Shown: one piece after another, positions 6,930 to 13,660 of the stretch
Position numbering within the stretch: position 1 is the first letter of the stretch
Layout: each line of letters starts with the position of its first letter
Origin: DASUFI01 sp036274635
Lineage (GTDB): Bacteria; Planctomycetota; B15-G4
DNA length: 13,944 bases
NCBI GenBank assembly: GCA_036274635.1
Contig: DASUFI010000223.1
Coordinates: 1 to 13,944, forward strand
Direction of reading: 5' to 3'
Program-made: the position numbers and the translations under genes
Notes under the pieces: model-generated
Database searches by the model: none
What the model was told of the DNA's origin: nothing
The model's input: the letters and a program-made list of their open reading frames with translations, nothing else

Positions 6930-7309
6930 CCGCCCCCACCATCGCCGAGCGGGTCGCCAGCTTCTTCGCGATGGACGCCGACGCGCTGCGGGCCGCGTAC
7001 CGCGAGCTGTTCGGCGAGGAGCCCCGGGCCCGGTCCCGCATCTGGCTCGCAAAGAACTGCGCGTGGAAGGTGCAGCACGATGCGCAGCCTGTACCCCCGC
7101 CGCCCCGCCGTGTGTCGCCACTTCGCCCCGGCGTGGTCCTCACGCGCGTCTGGCACGGCGTCGAGCACCGCGTGACCGTCCTCGACGACGGCTACGCCTG
7201 GAACGGCCGGCCCTACCGCTCGCTGTCGGCGGTCGCCAAGGCGATCACCGGTCAGCATTGGTCGGGCGCGCTGTTCTTCGGGCTGCGCGGCCGGAGCAAG
7301 AAGTCATGA
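6926..7309 (+). CDS. DUF2924 domain protein, partner of the downstream recombinase
   Basis: 127 residues. The N-terminal part reads ERVASFFAMDADALRAAYRE then LFGEEPRARSRIWLAKNCAWKV (8-49), and the C-terminal part LRPGVVLTRVWHGVEHRVTV (66-85), YAWNGRPYRSLSAVAKAITG (90-109) and HWSGALFFGL (111-120). This is the characteristic two-part DUF2924 pattern (PF11149): a short helical domain, then a small barrel-like domain ending 'tG-x-x-W-s-G-p-x-F-F-G-L'. The family's function is unknown. It is commonly encoded immediately upstream of large serine recombinases, exactly as here, so a helper or regulatory role in recombination is a fair inference. The GTG start at 6926 overlaps the preceding stop. The stop overlaps the recombinase ATG by four bases. 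Confidence 0.88.
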   Translation: MTAPTIAERVASFFAMDADALRAAYRELFGEEPRARSRIWLAKNCAWKVQHDAQPVPPPPRRVSPLRPGVVLTRVWHGVEHRVTVLDDGYAWNGRPYRSLSAVAKAITGQHWSGALFFGLRGRSKKS

Positions 7310-8844
7310 CCGCCACCAGCGTTCACCGCCGGTCGCGCGTCACGCAGGTCGAAGTGCCGGCCATCTCCGCCGTCCGCGTCGCGCTCTACACGCGCAAGAG
7401 CACCGAGAAGGGGCTCGACCAGGCGTTCAACTCCATCGACGCCCAGCGCGAGATGCTCGAGGGCTTCGTGGCCGGGCGCGCCGCCGAGGGCTGGACCGCG
7501 CTGCCCGCCCGCTACGACGACGGCGGGTACAGCGGCGGCAACACGAACCGTCCCGGCCTGCAGCGGCTCCAGCAGGACATCGGCGCAGGGCTCGTGGACA
7601 AGGTGGCCGTCTACCGCCTCGACCGCCTGAGCCGCCACACGGGCGACTTCGTCGCGCTCATGGACTTCTTCCGGCGCCACCGGATCGAGGTCGTCTCCCC
7701 CAACGAGCGGGTCGAGCAGGCCACGGCCAGCGACCGGCTCACGCTCGGCGTGCGCATGCAGGTGTCGCAGTTCGAGCGGGAGATCGCGGCCGAGCGCATC
7801 CGCGACAAGATGCGGGCCGCGCGGGCCAAGGGCCTGTGGCAGGGCGGCCGGCCGGTGCTGGGGTACGACGTGGTGGCCAAGAAGCTCGTCGTGAACCCCG
7901 CCGAGGCCGCCGACGTGCGGGCCGTCTTCGGGACCTACGCGCGCACCACGTCCATCGTGGCGACGCTGGCCGAGCTGGAGCGGCGGGGCATCCGCCTGAA
8001 GTCATGGACCACGCAGCGTGGGCGGCGCAACGAGGGCCGGCGCTTCCGCGACCACTCGCTGCGGACGCTGCTGGCGAACCCGCTCTACGTCGGCCGACTC
8101 TATGCCGGCGACGAGGTCGTGGACGCCCAGCACGAGGCCATCGTGCCGCGGGAACTGTGGGACGAGGTCCAGGCGCTGCTGGCCCTCGGGCAGCGCGAGC
8201 AGGCGCCACGGCGCGCGTGGGGCGCGCTGCTGACGGGCGTGATTCACTGCGCCGTGTGCGGCTCGGCGATGGTCCCGAGCTACTGCAAGAAGGGCGACAC
8301 GCGCTACGGCTACTACGTGTGCCAGTCCATCAAAGCCCGCGGCGCGGCGGGGTGCCCGGGCTCACGCATCTCGCAGGCGACGGTCGAGGCCGAGGTCGTC
8401 GAGCGCATCCGGGCCATGGCCCGCGAGCCGGCGCTGCTGGACGAGTCCGTGCGGGCGGCCCGCGCCGAGGTCGAGGCTCGGCGCCGCGAGCTGGCGGCCG
8501 ACGCCCAGCGGGCAGGCACGGAGGCCGCCCGGCTGCAAGGCCAAATCGATGACCTGGTGGCCCGTGGCGCGGACGTGCCGGAGGTGCGCCGGCGGCTCGA
8601 CGCGCTGCGCGAGGCGCATGACGCGGCCACAGAGCGCGCCACGGCGGCCAAGGACGAGGCGGCCGGGCTGCGGGCTCCGCTCGACGAGGGCGAGCTGTGC
8701 CGCGCCATCGAGAGCTTCGCGGCCTGGAACGCCCTGTTCCCCGACGAGCGGGCGAGGCTCGTGCGGCTCGTGGTGGCCCGCGTGGTCGCCGACGGGCGCA
8801 CCGGCGACATCACCATCAAGTCTTCGAAGGGCGGGCGTCTGTGA
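7306..8844 (+). CDS. Large serine recombinase
   Basis: 512 residues with the full architecture of the family. The resolvase catalytic domain spans about residues 23-170, with Tyr28, Arg30 and nucleophile Ser32 in LYTRKSTEKG, then YDDGGYSGG (70-78) and the active-site stretch VYRLDRLSR (102-110). A recombinase domain (about 185-300, LGYDVV...SLRTLLANPLYVGRL) follows. A zinc ribbon has Cys315, Cys318, Cys339 and Cys350, then a coiled-coil segment (about 380-455), and it ends WNALFPDERARLVRLVV. All catalytic residues are present, so it looks active. The ATG at 7306 overlaps the DUF2924 stop (ATGA). A serine recombinase closing a replication-type operon suggests integration or excision of the element. 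Its relation to the tyrosine recombinase at the other end is unclear. Confidence 0.93.
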   Translation: MTATSVHRRSRVTQVEVPAISAVRVALYTRKSTEKGLDQAFNSIDAQREMLEGFVAGRAAEGWTALPARYDDGGYSGGNTNRPGLQRLQQDIGAGLVDKVAVYRLDRLSRHTGDFVALMDFFRRHRIEVVSPNERVEQATASDRLTLGVRMQVSQFEREIAAERIRDKMRAARAKGLWQGGRPVLGYDVVAKKLVVNPAEAADVRAVFGTYARTTSIVATLAELERRGIRLKSWTTQRGRRNEGRRFRDHSLRTLLANPLYVGRLYAGDEVVDAQHEAIVPRELWDEVQALLALGQREQAPRRAWGALLTGVIHCAVCGSAMVPSYCKKGDTRYGYYVCQSIKARGAAGCPGSRISQATVEAEVVERIRAMAREPALLDESVRAARAEVEARRRELAADAQRAGTEAARLQGQIDDLVARGADVPEVRRRLDALREAHDAATERATAAKDEAAGLRAPLDEGELCRAIESFAAWNALFPDERARLVRLVVARVVADGRTGDITIKSSKGGRL

Positions 8845-8886
8845 ACCGGCCCGTGTCGCTTCGACTCTCAAGAATGGAGCCCTGCC

Positions 8887-9033
8887 ATGGACGACGGCGA
8901 CAGCACTGAAGATGAGCTTCTCGCGCTGCTCGAAGCCTTGGTCGTGAGCGGCGACGTGATCTTCAGGATAGGCCCGGACGGCGAACCGCAATACCGCCTG
9001 CGGAATCCCCTCGAGGACGTAAATCTCTCGTAG
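8887..9033 (+). CDS. Small acidic protein (48 residues), unrecognised
   Basis: A compact gene with a clear ribosome binding site, GGAG at 8876-8879, seven bases before the ATG. The peptide begins MDDGDSTEDELLALLEALVV and continues SGDVIFRIGPDGEPQYRLRN, ending VNLS. It would form one acidic helix followed by a two-stranded hairpin, consistent with a small folded protein. It begins 42 bases after the serine recombinase stop and may be read from the same transcript. Its third positions are less GC-rich than its neighbours'. No family is recognised. It partly overlaps the first codons of the recombinase remnant in another frame. Confidence 0.6.
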   Translation: MDDGDSTEDELLALLEALVVSGDVIFRIGPDGEPQYRLRNPLEDVNLS

Positions 9034-9176
9034 CGCCACGAGCCGCCCGGCTGGCCCTGGACGCGCTGATCCCCGCCGAAGGCGCGAGGCTGGCGCGGCT
9101 GGTCGTCGAGCACGTGAGGGTGGATGGACGGACGGGCCGCGTGTCCCTCCTCCTCCACCGCGAGCCCGTCGCCTGA
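9030..9176 (+). pseudogene. C-terminal remnant of a second serine recombinase
   Basis: In the frame ending with the TGA at 9174-9176 the translation reads ALDALIPAEGARLARLVVEH then VRVDGRTGRVSLLLHREPVA. This matches the last part of the complete recombinase next door (WNALFPDERARLVRLVVARV, then VADGRTGDITI), including the DGRTG turn. No catalytic, zinc-ribbon or coiled-coil part is attached; upstream the DNA is occupied by the 48-residue gene in another frame. The sequences differ too much for a recent tandem copy, so the fragment comes from a related but distinct recombinase. The left limit is approximate. Confidence 0.72.
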
Positions 9177-9263
9177 CCGAAGCATCCCCGCCGCTTCACC
9201 TCCGGGGCCAAGTCGCGCCGGGCGCCCTCGCCCTGCCCAGCGCCTCCGCGCTACCTTCGCGCG

Positions 9264-11207
9264 ATGCCCAAGGCCGACCCCGTCGCCGCCGCGCTGGTCA
9301 AGGCCGCGCTGGACCTCCACGCCCGCCAGCTCTGGCTGGATGTCCCCGTCAACGCCATGTTCCTGGTGCGACTGCCAGGCCAGCAGTTCCCGCTGGTCGC
9401 GTCCATCATGGGCCATGCCGGCGGGCAGCACGGACTCTTCGTCGTCCGCGGTGAACGCGCCTTCGAAGCCGTCCTGCGCCTGGCGGAGTCCGGGGGAAGT
9501 GACTCCACCATCACCTCCGACGCTTCGGCGCTGAGCGTGACGGTCGAGCGGTTCGGCGACATCCAGCCCGTGCTGCGTGGGTTGACGCGGGACGCGGGGC
9601 TCCAGCTCCGACGCGACGCACTGGCCCCGTGGGCGATTGCCAAGACGAGTGCAGACCGTCCCGCCCGCCCGGCCAGCCGCTCGGAGCAGAAGGTCCTGCT
9701 CGCCGCCGTCCGCGCGGTCCTGGCCGCCCACGACGCGCAGGCGTTCCACCCCCTGCCACTCGACGAGCGCCAACGCCGCATCCTGGAGATCACGGTCGAG
9801 GAGCCGTCGCTCCCCAGCGCGGTGGCGCGCGTTCAGACCCGGCTCGTGCCGTGGCCTGCAGCGGCCCCGAGCCGCCCGAGCCTCCCGCCGTCGTTCGCCG
9901 AGCTTCCCGACGACGCCGAGCCACCCGGCGCCCTGCCCAGCGGGTCCCTTCCGGACACGCTGCAGGGCTGGAAGCACGCCGATCAGGCCGCCACCGAACG
10001 CCTGGTCCAAGCCGTGACGCGCAGCGGCCTCGACCCACGGCGGATGGAGCGGCTGTATTTCGGCGACGACGCGCTCGCAGCCGACGTGTTCGCGCAGTGC
10101 AAGGCGCTTGGCCCCGAGGCCGCCCTGATCGAGTGGATCGCCGCCGACTGGCGCGCCACGCCGAAGGCGAAGACGATCCTCGAACGCCTCCTCGAGAGCC
10201 CCTCGCTGCCGGCCCCCGTGCGGGCCGTCCTGCAAGCCCGCCGGGACGCGCGACTCTCCGTGTACCGCGTGGACGCCTGCCGGCCGGGCGAGGGACTGGA
10301 AGTCGAGGACGTGCTCTCGGGCGAGGCGAGCTTCGTCCACGACCGCGGGCTGGCGAGCAGCGGGCTGTCGGGCTTCTACATTCCGCTGCGCCTTCAGCGT
10401 GTCGGGCGCTGGGACTTCCCCGCGCTCGCCGGACCGCCGCTGTCCGGCTTTGACATAGACCGGGCGCTCGCCTTCCTCGAGGCCCTCGGGGCGGACCTGT
10501 CGCCCGGGGCCCTGCGGCGCACCGCGCACCTGACAGGCCGGCTGTGGGAGTTCGCCGTGCCCAGCCGCAAGCGGCCCCCCATCCTCACCAACACCGACGG
10601 CGACCTGTACGAGTTTCACACCGCGACCTTCCGCGTCGGCAAGCCGGAGGCGCTGGTCCGCGCCCTGGGTGCGCGCAAGGACCTGGTCGAGGACGCGCCG
10701 GGGGACTGGTCGTGGCTGCGCCAGGGTGGCCCAGCGAAGGGCCTCGGTGAGAACACCATCCTGGCACGGCTCCAGCTCCTGGGTGACCACCTCGTGGTCG
10801 AAGTCAACTCGGGCAAGCGCCTGGCGCGGGCTCGTCGGTGGATCGAGCGGCTGCCCGACGTGCGCTTCGAGCAGGCCACGATCCGGGCCGTGGACGCCGA
10901 GCGGCCGCGTGACGACACGCTCCCTTCGCCGCCCGACGAGCCGCTACCGCCCGACGTGCTGGCCAAGACACGGGAGATGCACGACGAGATGCTGCGTCAA
11001 TGGCTGGACACCTCGATCCCCATGCTCGGGGACCAGACGCCGCGCGAGGCGTGCCGCACCCTTGAAGGGCGGCAGCGCGTGGCGCGGCTGATCCGGACCA
11101 TGCCGCCGGCCATGCTCACGGGCGGGACGACTCCCGATCCACGGGAGTCTCTGATGCGCGAACTCGGCCTTGAGCCCTTCGGTTCACGGGGCATGAAGCG
11201 GGAATAG
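9264..11207 (+). CDS. Unrecognised 647-residue multidomain protein (SEC-C/YecA-associated type)
   Basis: A large soluble protein of unknown function. Residues 8-125 (LWLDVPVNAMFLVRLPG, then PLVASIMGHAGGQHGLFVVR) resemble DUF6930/DUF7309-type domains. Residues 330-400 (LSVYRVDACRPGEGLEVEDV, LSGEASFVHDRG) and 440-530 (LTNTDGDLYEFHTATF, ENTILARLQLLGDHLVVEVN) resemble sequence found in bacterial SEC-C or YecA-like proteins. Residues 578-614 (RQWLDTSIPMLGDQTPREAC, TLEGRQRVARLI) fit the 'P-x-L-x-x-x-T-P-R-E-A-x-x-T-x-x-G-R' motif that often ends such proteins, but no Cys-rich SEC-C motif is present. These assignments are from memory of patterns. The ATG at 9264 is the first start after the in-frame stop at 9174-9176; no clear ribosome binding site precedes it, so it may be leaderless. 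It is probably host rather than element DNA. Confidence 0.8.
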   Translation: MPKADPVAAALVKAALDLHARQLWLDVPVNAMFLVRLPGQQFPLVASIMGHAGGQHGLFVVRGERAFEAVLRLAESGGSDSTITSDASALSVTVERFGDIQPVLRGLTRDAGLQLRRDALAPWAIAKTSADRPARPASRSEQKVLLAAVRAVLAAHDAQAFHPLPLDERQRRILEITVEEPSLPSAVARVQTRLVPWPAAAPSRPSLPPSFAELPDDAEPPGALPSGSLPDTLQGWKHADQAATERLVQAVTRSGLDPRRMERLYFGDDALAADVFAQCKALGPEAALIEWIAADWRATPKAKTILERLLESPSLPAPVRAVLQARRDARLSVYRVDACRPGEGLEVEDVLSGEASFVHDRGLASSGLSGFYIPLRLQRVGRWDFPALAGPPLSGFDIDRALAFLEALGADLSPGALRRTAHLTGRLWEFAVPSRKRPPILTNTDGDLYEFHTATFRVGKPEALVRALGARKDLVEDAPGDWSWLRQGGPAKGLGENTILARLQLLGDHLVVEVNSGKRLARARRWIERLPDVRFEQATIRAVDAERPRDDTLPSPPDEPLPPDVLAKTREMHDEMLRQWLDTSIPMLGDQTPREACRTLEGRQRVARLIRTMPPAMLTGGTTPDPRESLMRELGLEPFGSRGMKRE

Positions 11208-11288
11208 TGCCCACGCGGTCCGCACGTTGAACGCCAGCGACCGGCGTGCTGTCATGCGGGCGACAATGCGCCTTGCGAGGACCGACTC

Positions 11289-12155
11289 ATGGCATCCCTC
11301 AAGTCACTTTCCGTCACCGCCCTCCGTCGCGAGCTGGAGCGCCGCGAGAAGGGCGCCAGCAAGTTGCAGGCGCAGCACGCGAAGCTGGCCAAACGGCTCG
11401 CCGCCATCGACGCCGAGCTGGACGACCTCGGCGTCGCGGTGCCGAAGCGTCGCGGCCGCAACCCCGGGCGCATGCCAGGCCGACGAAGCCCAGGCCGCCC
11501 CAAGGGCAGCAAGAACAAGCGCCGCGGCCGGCGCGCGACGGGCGATCTCACTCTCCTCGACGCCATCCTGAAGGGCGTGCGCGTCGGCACGACGGTGTCT
11601 CCGGCCGACGCTGCCGTCGCCGCCAGGCGTGCCGGCTACAGGTCCAGGAGCCCGAACCTCGCGGAATTGTGCGCCCACGCCATGCGTTCAGGTGGGGCCT
11701 TCAGCCACGCCGGCCGCGGGAAGTACCTGCGCACTGGCGACAAGCGGCCACTCCGCAAGCGTGGGCGGCCGAAGGGCAGCAAGAACAAGCACCGCTCCAA
11801 GCGCGCGAAGAACTCGATGTCGCTCGTCGAGGCCATCGTCGCCGGCGTGCGCTCGGGCGCGACCGTCTCCCCCGCCGAGGCTGGCGCCGCCGCGAAGCGC
11901 AAGGGTTACAAGTCCAGCTCGCCCAACTTCGGGATGATGGTCGCGAACGCGCTGGCCAAGGCGCCAATGTTCAAGCGGCTTGGGCGCGGGCAGTACATGC
12001 TCAAGGGCGGTTCGCCGGCGCCGAAGTCCAAGCGCGGGCGGCCGGCGAAGGCCAAGCGTCGCGGCCCGGGGCGGACGAAGGGCAGCAAGAACAAGGTGAA
12101 GGCCAAGTCGGCGTCGCCAACCCACGCTGCGGTCGCCGCGACAGCGGGAGCCTGA
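11289..12155 (+). CDS. AT-hook protein with duplicated winged-helix-like module (putative chromatin protein)
   Basis: A 288-residue, strongly basic DNA-binding protein. Residues 6-48 form a coiled coil (VTALRRELERREKGASKLQA). AT-hook-like motifs lie at 68-77 (PGRPKGSKNK), 158-167 (RGRPKGSKNK), 249-252 (RGRP) and 260-269 (PGRTKGSKNK). Between them are two copies of a module of about 61 residues: 87-147 (DAILKGVRVGTTVSPADAAV...GRGKYL) and 177-238 (EAIVAGVRSGATVSPAEAGA...GRGQYML). The repeated pattern 'GYxSxSPNx...GRGxYxL' looks like a small winged helix. Expected role: minor-groove binding and nucleoid organisation or gene regulation. GAGG at 11277-11280 lies eight bases before the ATG. The AT-hook DNA is nearly identical in three places, so the modules arose by recent duplication or gene conversion. 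Confidence 0.82.
   Translation: MASLKSLSVTALRRELERREKGASKLQAQHAKLAKRLAAIDAELDDLGVAVPKRRGRNPGRMPGRRSPGRPKGSKNKRRGRRATGDLTLLDAILKGVRVGTTVSPADAAVAARRAGYRSRSPNLAELCAHAMRSGGAFSHAGRGKYLRTGDKRPLRKRGRPKGSKNKHRSKRAKNSMSLVEAIVAGVRSGATVSPAEAGAAAKRKGYKSSSPNFGMMVANALAKAPMFKRLGRGQYMLKGGSPAPKSKRGRPAKAKRRGPGRTKGSKNKVKAKSASPTHAAVAATAGA
11502..12095 (+). repeat. Three perfect 18-bp copies encoding the AT-hook core
   Basis: The 18-mer aagggcagcaagaacaag occurs at 11502-11519, 11772-11789 and 12078-12095, encoding KGSKNK each time. Complete identity at synonymous positions in three widely spaced copies points to duplication with homogenisation. Confidence 0.85.
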
Positions 12156-12208
12156 CCATTCTCCTCCGAAGGCGCCGACGGCTCTACGTCTCATGTGGGA
12201 TCTGACCG

Positions 12209-12922
12209 GTGATCGACCCTGACGCTTTCTTCAAGCGTGACGAGTACCTGCTCGACCTGTCCCTCGTCGCCGATCTCCCAAACATTCGACGTCGGGGCGC
12301 AAAGATCATGTTGCTGGTTCCGCGCACACTGCACGAAGTGCTCACCGCCCAACCTACGCCAGAGTTGGCTCGCCTGCTCTCAGAGGCCGTCCTGCCAGCG
12401 GACGCCACCCCTGAAGAACGCGACAGGTCAGCGATCGGCTTGGATGAGTTGAGGAGGCTTCAGGCGGCATACCACGCCCTGATTGTCGGCGAGGTAGTCC
12501 GGATCATCGAGGATGAGGAACTCACGAATCCGGACCTTCGCGCTTCGCTGGTAGACTGGGAACGGGAGGATCACACGCACGCCACAGTGGGTATCCCATC
12601 AGACAACGCGCTGACTCCGCCGAGGCTGGTAGGTCGTCATCTTGGCACGTTGCTTGGCCGGGCCAAGCGCGAGGGCACAGCCATCCTGGCAGCGGGTCGG
12701 CGCCTGGCATCGCGCGTCGGGGCGGCGCTACCAACGCTGGTCCTGCCTGATCGTCTCGTCGGGCTGCTCAAGAAGAAGGAAGAGTTCTCCGAGCGTGTGT
12801 TCAGCACGCCCCGAGCCAAGGCCGGCAAGGTGGTCATCGGATTACTCATCACCCTTCCGGCCTTGGCCGCGTACCCCGCGGTCGCGGCACTTGGAACCGT
12901 CCTTACGCTCATCGATCCGTGA
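12209..12922 (+). CDS. Unrecognised protein with C-terminal hydrophobic segment; possible PIN-like fold
   Basis: 237 residues from a GTG at 12209; no ATG or strong ribosome binding site is available. The N-terminal half has a rhythm seen in PIN-type nucleases: YLLDLSLVADLPNI (Asp16) then GAKIMLLVPRTLHEVL (Glu43), and later GTAILAAGRRLASRV, where PIN domains usually carry one or two further Asp residues that are absent here. So it is either a degenerate PIN-like domain or something else; I hold this loosely. Residues 207-234 (KVVIGLLITLPALAAYPAVA and on) are a single hydrophobic segment close to the C-terminus, suggesting tail anchoring in the membrane. Its composition is less GC-rich than its neighbours', as for the gene at 1477. 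It lies between two genes that share a coiled-coil module. Confidence 0.7.
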   Translation: MIDPDAFFKRDEYLLDLSLVADLPNIRRRGAKIMLLVPRTLHEVLTAQPTPELARLLSEAVLPADATPEERDRSAIGLDELRRLQAAYHALIVGEVVRIIEDEELTNPDLRASLVDWEREDHTHATVGIPSDNALTPPRLVGRHLGTLLGRAKREGTAILAAGRRLASRVGAALPTLVLPDRLVGLLKKKEEFSERVFSTPRAKAGKVVIGLLITLPALAAYPAVAALGTVLTLIDP

Positions 12923-12942
12923 CCGAAGCAGCAGGTCGTCAC

Positions 12943-12963
12943 GTCCGCCTGCGGTAGGCGGGC
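12943..12963 (+). terminator. Weak hairpin after the gene ending at 12922
   Basis: gtccgcct-gcggt-aggcgggc forms an 8-bp stem with one G-T pair and a 5-base loop, 20 bases after the stop codon. No T-run follows, so this is only a possible factor-dependent terminator or attenuator. Confidence 0.25.
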
Positions 12964-12979
12964 ATGAGCATCAGGAGCA

Positions 12980-13408
12980 GTGACCACGAACGAGACGAAG
13001 GTCGAGACTCAGCCTGCACCCGAGCCCGCCGACCTGAGGCGGCCCCGGTCCGCTCAGGAGGTTGCGCCAGGACCAGGCACCGACCTGCCTTCTGATCCGG
13101 TCCGAGACGAGTATGCGGGCATCACGTCGGACCCGGCCGCGCAGTTGGCGCCTGCGGCCGAGTTGGCACCTGCGCCCGATCCCGCAGCCGAGCCGCCGCC
13201 TATGCCCACACGACGCGCCAAGTGGGCGGCCTCCACGGCCGCGGTCACCGTGCCACGGGAGTCGGCCTTACCCGGCGTGCGTTCGGCGGAAATACGCGCC
13301 GAGCTCGCCAGGCGCGAGCGGCGCGCGGCCAAGCTGCTGGCCGAGCGAGAGCGCATCGTCGCCGAGATGGAGGCGATCGAAGCGGCGCTCACGGCGATGG
13401 GCGAGTAG
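12980..13408 (+). CDS. Pro/Ala-rich protein with C-terminal coiled coil
   Basis: 142 residues. Residues 1-100 are low-complexity and probably disordered (AQLAPAAELAPAPDPAAEPP), and 102-141 form one charged helix (SAEIRAELARRERRAAKLLA, then ERERIVAEMEAIEAAL). That helix aligns without gaps to the N-terminal coiled coil of the AT-hook protein at 11289, with about 15 identities in 38 positions, so the two may interact or share origin. The GTG at 12980 is preceded by AGGAG only two bases away, closer than usual, so the start is uncertain; the next in-frame ATG is at 13202 and would leave little more than the helix. No family is recognised. Confidence 0.6.
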   Translation: MTTNETKVETQPAPEPADLRRPRSAQEVAPGPGTDLPSDPVRDEYAGITSDPAAQLAPAAELAPAPDPAAEPPPMPTRRAKWAASTAAVTVPRESALPGVRSAEIRAELARRERRAAKLLAERERIVAEMEAIEAALTAMGE

Positions 13409-13524
13409 TCCGAGTAACGTTCAGCCGTGGCCGCGCGAGGCGACCTGTGGTAGAAGATCGCTCAGGCGGCACTTCGCAGGCCCCGCGAGCGCCCCGGTGA
13501 TCGAGGGGAGTGCAGGCCGCGCTC

Positions 13525-13660
13525 GACAGCCATAGGTTGTTGACAAATAGGAAGTTCCGGGATTGCTCATGTCCAACCCGAGTCGTCTATTGCTTTTGCT
13601 CGCATCGCGCTCGCGCACGGTCGCGCAAGCCATTGCAAGTTCGCAGGTTCGAATGACGGC
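13525..13660 (+). promoter_or_regulatory. Probable CRISPR leader
   Basis: The 250 bases between the last stop and the first repeat hold no gene. From about 13530 the DNA is distinctly richer in A and T than its surroundings, for example ttgttgacaaatag and tctattgctttt. TTGACA at 13540-13545 could be a -35 element, but I see no convincing -10 box at the usual distance. A leader is expected on this side because the repeat reads toward ATTGAAGC on the + strand. The first repeat differs from the others only at its first base, at the leader junction. Confidence 0.5.

Larger units (their letters stand above)
399..8844 (+). mobile_element. Core of a putative integrative element with primase-helicase and two recombinases
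   Basis: The interval runs from a tyrosine recombinase to a large serine recombinase and encloses a primase-polymerase/helicase fusion, a SpoVG-family protein and a string of overlapping small genes. An integrase plus a primase-helicase is the usual core of phage satellites and replicating integrative elements such as P4. The limits given are only the outer recombinase genes. I found no terminal direct repeats, tRNA target or att core, so the true ends may lie outside. A recombinase tail remnant at about 9030-9176 may mark an old boundary. No structural, packaging or conjugation genes are visible, so autonomous transfer is not supported. Confidence 0.5.

Noticed and set aside
8845..9263. Possible att site or terminal repeat around the recombinase scar
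   Set aside because: I found no direct repeat shared with the region before the tyrosine recombinase (225-398).
8868..10790. Open frame of 640 codons on the - strand
   Set aside because: It is opposite the 647-residue gene and the recombinase tail; it has no recognisable domain and the composition of an antisense shadow.
11246..12205. Alternative 319-codon + strand frame over the AT-hook gene
   Set aside because: The other frame gives duplicated, motif-bearing modules and a coiled coil; this one is Arg/Gln/Ala-rich noise.
12964..13095. ATG at 12964 as an alternative start near the last gene
   Set aside because: It is in a different frame and gives a short Arg-rich peptide of about 43 residues without structure.
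13640..13660. gcaggttcgaat, resembling a tRNA T-arm
   Set aside because: The 3' half of the T stem (cctgc) is missing, gacgg follows instead, and no anticodon or acceptor stem can be built upstream.
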